Shown here piece by piece: positions 34,161-44,660 of a stretch of 64,000 bases of DNA. Made by a program: the position numbers and the translations under genes. The notes beneath the pieces are model-generated. The model was not told the origin of the DNA. It worked only from the letters and a program-made list of their open reading frames with translations, and searched no databases. Source of the stretch: Diadophis punctatus similis (lineage: Eukaryota > Chordata > Lepidosauria > Squamata > Dipsadidae); contig JALIGW010000026.1 in NCBI GenBank assembly GCA_023053685.1, positions 610,501-674,500 of the forward strand, in the 5' to 3' direction. Position 1 is the first letter of the stretch. Every line of letters starts with the position of its first letter.

Positions 34161-34725
34161 AGAGCCAGCAAGCCCTCCCATCTCGCAATGACGCACGGGG
34201 CCCACAAGAACATCCACCCTGACCTTTCAGAGTCGTTTTGTGACTTTTGATGCCTGTCCCAAATCTCAGCTACCAAAACAAAACTTTTGCCTGCAAAAGG
34301 GACACGCCCACGTCACTTACCTGTCAGGTTTCCTTTGGCAATTGTCCCCCCCCCCGTGTCGCATCCCATGTCCGAAATATTCCAACTTTCACTTTTTAAT
34401 GGTTTTGATGATTTCCCTTGGCTTTCCCAGGCGGCTTCTCACCTCCTCATTTCTGATTTTGTCAACCCAGCTTATCCGTAGCAGCCGCCTGTAAACCCAC
34501 ATTTCAAATGCTTCCAGTCTCTTCAAGCGGCTAATGAAAGCCAAAATCCAGTGTGGCTTGGGGGGAGGGGGGAGAGAAGAGGGAGTCCAATTCCGCTGCA
34601 GCTGTGCCCCCTAGTGGTCAGAGGAAAAGTAGACTTCGCCCAACTTGGATTTCTCCATTGTTTGTTGTGATAACTAAGCCTCTTCCTTGTTTTAAGGTGG
34701 ATGTTTCCAAAACGTTGCACTCAGG

Positions 34726-34826
34726 GAAAAGCAAGAAGGAGAAGGAGAAGGAGAAGGAGCGGGAGGGGGGTAGGGAGAGAGGGAGAGGGAGAAGGAGAAG
34801 GAGGAGAAGGAGAAGGAGGGGACCCT
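34726..34826 (+). repeat. GGAGAA/GGGAGA purine-rich tract
   Basis: AAGGAG and AGGGAG units on the + strand. A low-complexity polypurine sequence. Confidence 0.9.
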
Positions 34827-37804
34827 CGGATTTGTCTGGCGTCTCTGAATGGAAACGAAGTCTTAAGATGCAGCAGAATCCCTTTCAGTCTTTGGCGAGA
34901 TGCTCAGTGCCGGCCCCCCAGCAGAGGGCGCTCTGACCCCTTTCATGGACGGGTGCAAGCGAGCCAAAACTCACCTTGGAGGGAGAGAGCGAGCCTGCAG
35001 AACCGAGGCAGTCTACCTTTGGAAGGGTCAGCGCTCGGCTGGGGCCAACGCATCACTTCCTCGGGGACAGAGCTGGGACTTCCAAGATGGAAACTGTGGC
35101 CAGGTTTTTCTCCTGCTCTCCAGCCGTTAAAAGGTAAGCCATCACCTGAACGTAAGCGCAGGAGGATTCAGGTCCCTGCAGAGAGCCCAGGCTGTGCTGT
35201 TGGCTGCCCTCCACCCAGCCCCGTTTCTGCCCCCTCTGCTGCTGCCTCCCTTCCCTGGCTCCACCGCTTGCTTCTGGCCGGTGGGCCTGCCTTCCACGCT
35301 CCTTCGCTCCTTGGTGGTGTGTGCTGAACGTGACTCTAACTGTGAGGCTCCCCCCAACCCAGAAGCGGCTCTTCCTGCATCCTGGGACGGGCTGGCCGAG
35401 GGACAAAGCCCGGATTGTGCCAGATGACAGGCACAACAGCCTTGGGCAGGCAGCGGAGGGAGGGGGCCATCAGGGGTTTGGCCAAATGCAGGCATTGGAC
35501 AACGCCCCCTCCCCCTCCTCCCCTCCTCCTCCTCCTCCAAAGCTGCCTCTTCTACTGCCCCATTGCCCCCTTATCCCACTGCTGAGGGGGGTGAGCAGCA
35601 CTGCCAACATTGGGCATTGCCTTTTCTGCAACCCTCCAGCGAGCCAAACTCTTCCCACACAGCATTGCTAAGCAACCTGCGCACGGAGGGCTTTGCCTCC
35701 TGCGAGTGGAAGGCCTTGGGGGGGGGGATTCTCAGCCTTTCCCAGGATGTGCCCCCCGCTTTCCACTTCATAACCTTCCACTGCCCAGGGAGGCCGTGAG
35801 GAAGAAGGAAACATTGGCAGCCCACCCTGCCCTGGGCCACCCCCAATCGCAGCAGCAGCCCCCAGAGAGAGAGGAGGAGGAAGAGGAGGAGGCAGAAAAA
35901 GAGGAGCCTGTTTCTCAAGGGGGGGCTCTCAAGCCTTGACGGAGAAGGGGGCCCCTGGGGAGACATCCGTGGGGCCAGAGGAGGTGCCCCAACCGGCTCT
36001 CCTTTGACTTGAGAAGACTGAAGGGGACTCGGCCAGGCCAACTGGGCAGGGGGCCAGAGGTGGAGGGCTGGAGGCTCCACGGGGGCCGGGATTTGCTGAG
36101 GGGCCAGCTGGGAGGGCTTTAGCCTTCCCTGCCCCTTCCTGCCCCTTCAGAAGCATCTCTGCAGCCTCCCAGTTAATTCCCTTTCCTGCTTCTCACGGCT
36201 TCCTCTGCACCCAGCAGGCCATCGCTGCCACGTTGAAGGGACACGGATCTCTTTCTCCGCCAGAGCCAAAGACACGGCCAGCTAACCCCACTCAGGCCGC
36301 CTGGATGAAGCCACCACCTGGCTGACCTCCACTTTCTTCTCTGCTCCTGTATGGGGGGGGCAGATGCTCCCTCCTCCCGCCAGGCATCCGGAGCTGTTAG
36401 AAAGCTGGGCACCAGCACTTGGGGGCATCCATCCACTGAGGTAGACTGTTCTGAACCGGGAAGTTCTGTGCCAGCTCTCGGAATTCCAGAAGGGCTCCCC
36501 ATCTTTCAAAGGAGGAGAGACGCCCAGGCCGCCTTCCTCGGACGATGGCTTGCAGCTTCTCGCGCTTGAAGGAAATGGTTGGCAACCTAGACGCCGACCT
36601 GCAAAGCCTGGGCCAAGTCTTGTCCAGCAAACCCCTCTTCGTGCCGATCGTGGCTTAATGGGAAGCCGGCTTGTGTGGGATTTTCCTCCCCTGGGGGGCC
36701 TTTGACAGAAGCTTCTTCAGCAGCTTTGTGGAATATCCGGCCAGTGAAGAGCAGAGAGAGCCCAGCCGAGTCTCCATTTCCAGTTTTGCTCCAAAGCCCC
36801 CCAACCGGGGCCACGTGGCTGCGAGTGCTGAGTGGCCTCGCTCTGGGCGGCCCCCGCAGACCCTACTCTGTCCCTCTGTAAAGCTGGACTCTCCATCAGG
36901 GCAGAGAGAGCCCAGAGGCCGGCCTCTTCCTTCGCCGCTCCCAAAGAGGTGGGACGGGGCTGGCAGGGGCCTCTGGAGCCATTCGGTCCCACGGCCGTCC
37001 GGCTGCCAAGAGCAGGCGGCAACGTGCGCAGCTTCTGGCAAGGGCTGGGCCTCTCTGAAGCCCACGCTGACGCCGCCAGCAGCACCAGCAGCAGACAACA
37101 ACGCAGCTCTCTAAAGGAGCCCAAGCCGGAGCCGGAGCTGCAGGAAGGAGGCGCAGAGTGACCGAGGCTTCGCCGGCTGGGAGTGTGGGAAGCTCAGCTC
37201 CTTCCTGGCCTGCTGGTGGACAGATCTGCAAGAGGACGTTGGGCATTGCAGACCTTCTGAGCTGGAAGGGGGGCTCTGGCATCCCGAGAGGCGAGGGGCA
37301 GCAGCGGTCTTCTCCCAGCCCCCGAGACACTGGCGCTCTTCTTGGTGGAGGCCAAATCCTCCTTCGCCCACAGCACCCTTTCTTCTAGCTCCGTCGGCTT
37401 TTGTGTCGTGCAAGAAGGGGGCTTGGAGGCTGCCTTGGCCCACCCTCCTGCTTTGCCCTCCCCCTCTTCGGCCCTCCTGGCAGCTCTGCTCCTGGGCAGC
37501 CTTGCAACTTTCTTCCCATCCCTGGGAAGAGGGTAGGACTTGGGGCAGGGAGGGCCAGAGATGCCTCTCCGGCCTCAAGGCTGGACAAGGGCCAGCCAGA
37601 CCCAAAGGTCACCTGTCAGACCAGGAGAGCTGCCCGGCTGTGCCATGCCAAGGAAGAGACGCCTCCCCTTACGGAGCGGGCCGGAGCTCGTAAATCAGGT
37701 GGATCGTCTGGCTGCTCCAAGGATGAGCACCGGAGAGGGGTCTGCTTTGGCCTGCTGAGGCTCCCTCCGCCCTCCCCGGCCGGACAGCTGCCTTTCTAGA
37801 AGCC

Positions 37805-37847
37805 ATGGAGCTGCATCGCCCATCGGACCAAGAGGACAGTTCTCGGG
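37805..37847 (+). CDS. DAB2IP: DAB2IP alternative first coding exon (short N-terminus)
   Basis: ATG in a good Kozak context (GAAGCCATGG) opens 14 codons, [14 protein letters not shown], plus one base. A GTAAGG donor follows at 37848. An in-frame stop lies upstream at 37691-37693. The one-base overhang matches the exon at 55089, so the join reads [11 protein letters not shown]. This resembles the human isoform start MEPDSLLDQDDSYESPQERPG (as I recall it) in length, in acidic DQEDS/DQDDS and in splice phase. Without transcripts it remains a prediction. Confidence 0.75.
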
Positions 37848-39693
37848 GTAAGGGGCTCCAACCTTAAGGGTCCCTCCTACCTAGATGGGATTTCAAGTTT
37901 TGGGGGCGGGGAACAAGCTGCTGATCCCCCCAGCCTGGGCTTTGCTGGGGGCTGGCTTGGAAAGGGACCCCAAGGGACAGGACAAGCGCTTTTGACCTCA
38001 GGGTGCTTGGGGTTTGGGGCCTGGTCTGGGGCCAGGTATCCTGGGGGCCAGGTTGAGTAACTCAGCCAAGGGCTGATGTCTTTATGTCCGGCACTAAAGG
38101 AGGCTTTCGCTTCTGCGGAGTTTGTTATGAGCAAGGACGTGGCCTTGAGAGGGCCCGATTGGCAGCTGTTCAGGAGGCAGAAAATATCTTTGTGCAATGC
38201 TTAGAACCTAGTGCAATCATAAGGTTATAAAGGGAAGGGGGGGTCTTTCAAAAGATGATCCCTTTCAGATGTCCTTCCTTCCTTCCTTCCTCCCTCCCTC
38301 CCTCCCTCGCTCCCTCCCTCCCCTTGGAGGTCTGTACATTGGAGAATGTTGCGTATTTGATGGAAACGCATATAAAAATGGGGTTTCTTACATCTTTTGC
38401 AACAAATGCAGAAATGAGGCAGACATTTAAGCATATTATTTCAACACATGTGACATGGACCAGCCACATCTTCTTCAATGCATCTTGTATTTCGGTCCTT
38501 CCCAGCCGAGCCGGCCATGGCCCTGATGGCTGTGGATCTGGATTGCTGCTCAGGATCCCCTCGGGATCAGGAGCCTTCCCTTGCTGGTGGCTGGTGGGAA
38601 CCCCATTTCCAACGTATCATTTGCACACAGGGATTGCCTTTGGCTCACCCTGGTTTCCCCTCCGTAATCCTTGTGACCCTAGAATGAAGAACGCTTCATT
38701 TTCACGGATGGATCCGTGACACACATTCATCTCGTAAGATCGGCTTTGGGGCAGAGATGAGCTTTGTGAGAGTGGCAGAGATGTGCCAGGATGGAGCCAG
38801 GGTGGCCAGTTGGGAGGGAGGGACCATGCGTGGCGCTTGAGAATGGCACCCAGAGGGCCAACAGGAAAGCCAGCTGCATGTTGCTAGGGGCAGACTTTGG
38901 CTGTGAGCGTTTGGTGAGCATGGATGACATCTCCCTTTGCTGGCTGTGGCTGGAGGAGGGAAGGGAGGGGCAGCTCTCTGGTCAGCTGGGGGTGAGCCAG
39001 CAACAGCCTGGACTGGCTTCATTCATCCCCTCCTCCCAGGTAGACTTCCCTTGAACCGGAGGCTTCATTAGAGGAGGCGACTGATTGCCCTGGAGAGGAG
39101 GAATGGGGTTGGAGACCTTGGGAAGTTCAGCCTGGAGGCCTGGCTCTTCTCTTCCAGCATCCGAAGGCAGGAGAAAAAAGCCTTGAGTTGAAATTGCAAG
39201 AGAGAACAAGGGAAGTCCTGGATTGGTAGCAGCTGACAGGCTCTTCTTTCTTTCCAACCCACAGAGATTGGGGGAATTCGGAAAAAAGGCCCCTATGATT
39301 TGCAAGCTGCCACCCTCCATAAGCGGGGGAGGGGGTGCGGGGTGGGGAGGAGTTTCCTTTTGCCAAAAGGCTGGGCTGAAGGGGCTGCCATGTACCGGAT
39401 TGTTCTCCAGGGCTCCTGCCAAAGGGAAAGGGCTGAAGGGGAGGGGGCCTCTGGAAGGAAGGAAGACGAGCCCCACGGCTGCAGGGGGAAATGGCGTGGA
39501 GCTGGAGGAGGGGGGAGATTGGCAAAGGAAGCTGGGTGTGGGAGGAAGGCAGGCAGGAGCCCTTCCCATCTCGGCTGAGAACCAAAAGGCTGCTGAGAAA
39601 TGCCTTTTGCAGATCCGGTTCTCCTCTGTCCAGCTATACGGGCTCTCCCAGCCTTCTATTTTAGGCACATCCATCTGGGCCCAGAAACTTGCG

Positions 39694-39751
<58 letters not shown>

Positions 39752-41852
39752 AGGGGGAGAGATGCTGAAGCTGACAGGCTGGATTTGCACGTCCCTCTTT
39801 AACTGGGGGGGGGCACTGAATCCACCCATTTACTGGGTTGGTGCAAGAGAGCAAACCAGGAGCTGCGTGCACATAGCATAGCAAGCCATCCCAGGCCCCA
39901 AAGTGGGTGTGGGGGGATTTGGGGGGCTCCCGTGGGTTGAGGGGCCCCTTTTGCTCTGGAGGGTCATCCTGGGTCATGTGCCCAGCAGAATCCGGTGCCA
40001 AGAACACAGGCGGACCCTCACTCTTTGCCCTCTGCTGCCCCATTTGACATTTCGCTGCATCCCATTTGGTCTCCCCTGTGAGCCCCCTCTCTCCTCCCTG
40101 ACAGTCAGAAGCTTCTTGGAGAAAGTCCGGGGGGGGGCATTTCCCTGGGGGCAGAAATGGGGCTGTCATTTCTTGGAGATGTCTGTCTCCAAAGCCCTAA
40201 CACCGGTTCTAAATCTTGTAATTTCTTGGGGCATGTGAGGAGTCCTCTTCTTCCTCCCGACCCACCCCACTCTGCAGCCTGGCACAACTGTGGGCACCTT
40301 CCATCCCTCCCTCCCTCTCTCCTCCTCTCCCCAAACAGCTGTCCCCTCCCCCCCCCCCAGTTTGTTTGGTGGCAAGCACACAGCATGAGCCCTGAATGAA
40401 AACTCAGCTGCTGGCAATGCACACGTTGTCTGAAAAGAAATTTGCAGCTGCTAACGGCCCATGGATACATGTGTGCGGGCACACACACACGCACACGCAC
40501 ATCTTGGCACATGCAAACACGCTCCTCTTAAAAGAAGATTCTGCAGCCAGCAGGAGTGGGCAACTCGCATACACCCGTTGCATGGCACACGTCTCCTTCC
40601 TCCTCTCCCCTCCCCTCTCCTCTCTCTGCCTTTCCTTTTTTCCTCCCAGTTCTTATCTTCCTAACAAGGAAAGGCTGGAGAAAAGAGTCCTGAGTGCTCT
40701 TTGTCCTCCTTCCTTCAGATTTTGTCCCGTTTAAAAACATCTAAAGTTTGGTGGTGACTGTAGGCGATATTCAGGCTCCAATCTTTCTGGAGGGAAGGAA
40801 GGAAGGAAGGAAGGCGATCCAGGCAAGGGGGCCCTGGCGGGTCCCTGCTCATCGGCCCCAGAGGCAGGGATCTGGCTGGGGGGGGGCTTGCTCCTCTTCC
40901 CCCTAACCTCCTCTGCCTCCACTGCAGCCAGCTTTTCCTTCGCAGCTCACTTGGGGTTATCTGATCCGCAAGGAATGCGCCTCCCTCCCAGCCAATCTCC
41001 TCTGCGGCTGAATTCTTCCCCCTCTTCTGAGTCTTGAGCGGTGACCTTCCAGGGTAATCCGAGGTGCCAGGGGGTCTGGCTGGACCCAAGCCCCCAATGT
41101 GGGTGTGCAGAGGTGACCCTGATCAGTCTGTTAGCAGGAATAGAAGGAAAAGAAGCTGCAATGGCATAGGGTCTCTTGCTCCAGCAGGGGTTGGACTAGA
41201 AGACCTCCAAGATCCCTTCCAACCCTATCATTCTATCTCCTAAGTTCATCCCTCTTTTTTTTCTTGGTCTTTCCAACCCTCCCCAAAACCCTCTTTACAC
41301 TGAAGGAAGGGCCCCGCCCACTCCCAGGTGGCTTTACTTTGACAGCCAGCAACCAGCACAGGCTGAGAATAATAAATACATGCATACCCCGAACTTGGCA
41401 AAGCCCCCAGTGCCTGGTAGGTGAAGGAGGCTTAAACCGGCTCACCAAAAGCTAACCTAAATGAGCCTTGACATCAAGAGCAGTCTACCTCTGAGTATCT
41501 GATGGCCACATTTTGGAACCGCTTGGGACAAGTATTCAGATCCTCTCCGATGCAAAATACAGCAAGAACCAACAGCCATGCTGGTTAAGTAGCCAGGACT
41601 TTGCCTGGGATGGGGAGGGGGCTTAGAGGTAGAGGAGCAGGAAAAGAGGAGGTCTCCTGCAGCTCTCTTTGAAGAATAAGAGGAGGGCTCCACTTTCTAG
41701 CCTTTCCTCTCTAGATTTCTGTCTTCCCCAGTTGGTCACTGTCTCTTAAACTCTTACCTTGTTGTAAATTCCCTTGAGGTCCTGACTAGATCTGCATAGG
41801 ATCCCCATTGATCCCAAGGATTCACTGAGATAAACTATTATTATCTGCAGAT

Positions 41853-41939
<87 letters not shown>

Positions 41940-42418
41940 TCCATCCATCCATCCATTCATTCATTCATTCATTCATTCATTCATTCATTCATTTAGTGAG
42001 ATTTATATACCGCTTTATATACCAATCACATCTCCAAGCCGAACAGCTAATTCTGCATCCTTTCCTCATTTTGGCAGGTAGCTCTACCGCCTTGTGCGGA
42101 ATCAAACCTGCACCTCCCAGGTGAAATTCAGTGAACAGGGGAAACCCTGTTACTATTAAAAAGGGGGGGGGGTGTTTTCCATTGGAACCGGCCTCTGGGA
42201 TGCAATAGCGCCTCCTCAGGTCATTCGAGTCGATGGTTCCGTCCGTCTCTTCATTCAGAATTAAACCAGAACCGTGCCTGGCGTGCATAATTAAACTCAG
42301 GGGTGGGGGAAGCTTTGACTTTGAAACTGCTTTTAAAAAAAACAGACCCCAGTTTCATATTTTAGTTCTGCACCCTATTGGGAACACTTAATGTATCTGA
42401 AAATAATCTCTCTCTCTC

Positions 42419-42505
<87 letters not shown>

Positions 42506-43149
42506 TCAATAATATTTCAGAATTTGGCTGGATCCTGAAAACATGTCTCTCTCCATTGCTGTTAAGACAAAGAAATCTGTGAATGAGCAAATGGGGGGGG
42601 GGGGAGAGAGAGAGTTGGCAGGTTGCCATTTCAAGATATTCCCATTTCTTCTGCCCCATAATTAATGCCATGTTTTATTAGCAATGAAAGCTGGGCTTGT
42701 TTTGCACAAATGCTCAAGCGGTAAAGTGTGACTCTGCAGACAGTGAAAAAAACCCATGTGTAACATTACTTTTGCGATTTATCGCCTGTCAGAGTTGCTT
42801 ATTCACTGTGTAAAACAAGTTTATTGGTGTTTGGCCAATGGCTGCCAGAAAGCCCTGGGGGCAAACGCAGAGCCTCCCTCAGGTGGCTTGCAAATAAACC
42901 TGCTGGGACAAATCTAATGTCCACCCAACAACATTTCTTTCCCTCCACCGCCCAAGAGCAGGCACCTTTCTACTCCGCTTCCAAACTTTCCTTGCGCTTC
43001 TGCTTTCTTTGTGGAACCTCCACATTCAGAGGCAGTCTACCTCCAGAAACGTGCCAGTGGGTTCTTCAGAGTGACCCCAGAAAGGCAGAAGCTGGTCTAG
43101 AATTCCTTAAATCCCTTTAAGATTGGACTCTGTATCCACCTAAGAGTCT

Positions 43150-43202
<53 letters not shown>

Positions 43203-44608
43203 GTCTTTGGGTATTCGGGTTTTCTCCCGCGTGAAATTGGAAGTGTCTTGGCGATGTTTCGATGAAGTCTCATTCATCATCTTCAGGCTGGTGTCTTCTG
43301 CTTCCTGCTCCTAGAAGCAGGGAGATGGAAGAGTTGCGGCCCCCAAGGGACCCATTTGTAGAGGGGACCAAAAAGCAAAGTATTATTTAAAGGGCTTCTT
43401 TCCAAAATCTGAGGAAAGCGGTGGGGGCATCCCTTGGCAAATGGGGACATCTGCTTTCACTCAGTGAGGTAGAAAGGATTGTGCCCCAGTCCAGATGGGA
43501 AACAGAGGATCCAGGTCCCCCCACCCCCACCCCTCCTCCTCCTCCTCCTCCTCCTCCTCCTCCTCCTCCTCCTCCTCCTCCTCCTCCTCCTCCTCCTCCT
43601 CCTCCTCCGTCTGGGCCAGTCCGCCATAACAAACTTTCTTAAAGTGTTTCCTTTCATACTAGCAGCAGCCGGTCTCTGCCAGAAGACTAATTGCTCACAG
43701 ATGAGATTTTCTTTTCTTTTATGGGATGCCAGATCAAAATGGGGGTGGGGGCAGGGGGGGCAGGTCTGTTGTGCGGTCTTTGGGTGGGGGGGAAGAAACG
43801 TTCACACTGGATATTTGTACCAGATGCTGCCGTTTCCAATGTTTAGAGCAGGGCTGTGCATCCTTGGGAGAACATGCTTGGGGGGGGTGGAGACGGGGAT
43901 GAAGCGGGGGGGGGGAGGGGGCTGGGGGGCCCAGGCAGTTACAGAGAGCCAGTTTTGGGGAGGGGGTTTTGGGAGGAAGGCAAAGAGCTTCAGAAGCCCT
44001 TCAGCCTATGGCTCTTGGCTCTTCCCATTTGGACAGAGAGGGCATCGTGATAATTGATCGCGTTTCAGCCCCGTGTTGCAGAGATTTCCACACTGTGGGT
44101 TGCTATGGGGTGTCTGGCATTCACAGCCACAGACTCCGGATTGAGCTGAGCGCCTTTGCCCCCTCGACCGCCCACAGTGGGGCAGAGTGGGTAGGACCAA
44201 AGGTCTGTCTGGCCGGGTCCTCTTCAGCCTTGCAGAGACCCCTCAAGGAGGCTGGCAGGCCGAGGTTTTGGGGTCTGGAGAGGCCTCTGCATCACATGGG
44301 GGGCAACCCTCCCTCTCCATATGGATCCAATTCTCATTTTTCCAAGCTCTGGGCCGCTCCTGCTGCTCCCCCCCCTTTGCCTATTCCCACCCCCTGAAAT
44401 CCCCCTTAATGTTGCGCACTGCTTCCAAGGGATGCCAGAGCAGATTACAGAAGCGGTCTTACAGAAGGGCGCCTGGTCCTCCATCCGCCCCCTTTTTAAA
44501 ACTGGAGGCTGCCATCCCAAGTGGCCGAGGGATGCACATGCTGGGGTGATAGTTTGTGGATCCCTCAGAGCTTTCTGCCACAAATTTAAGGCACACCCAA
44601 GGGGTATA

Positions 44609-44660
<52 letters not shown>

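Larger units (their letters stand above)
32538..34345. repeat. Large inverted repeat: arms 32538-32779 and 33980-34345
   Basis: The left arm starts ACAATTGCCAAAGGAAACC and ends CCAAACTGG. The right arm is its close reverse complement, starting CCAGTTTGG and ending GGCAATTGT. The right arm carries an extra piece of about 130 bp (34030-34160) that is a CR1 3' end. The 1.2-kb spacer holds two direct copies of a LINE 3' end. Arms this similar imply a recent inverted duplication or a repeat family inserted twice in opposite orientation. Confidence 0.8.
18575..37804. other. Repeat-rich intergenic region between GGTA1 and DAB2IP
   Basis: About 19 kb with no credible host coding exon. On the minus strand it should hold the GGTA1 promoter and noncoding 5' exons, because an acceptor sits just before the start codon, but I cannot place them. 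Contents are the hAT element at 20184-20514, a 25-bp direct repeat at 24666 and 24721, LINE fragments at 26500-28597, an AATAA tract at 29486-29925, a GGAAA tract at 30704-30835, a SINE at 31527-31876 and an inverted repeat at 32538-34345. The long open frames are low-complexity or antisense artefacts. Confidence 0.5.

Noticed and set aside
42418..42508. CRISPR-like array of short repeats
   Set aside because: It is a simple TTTC microsatellite with no spacers, in eukaryotic DNA.
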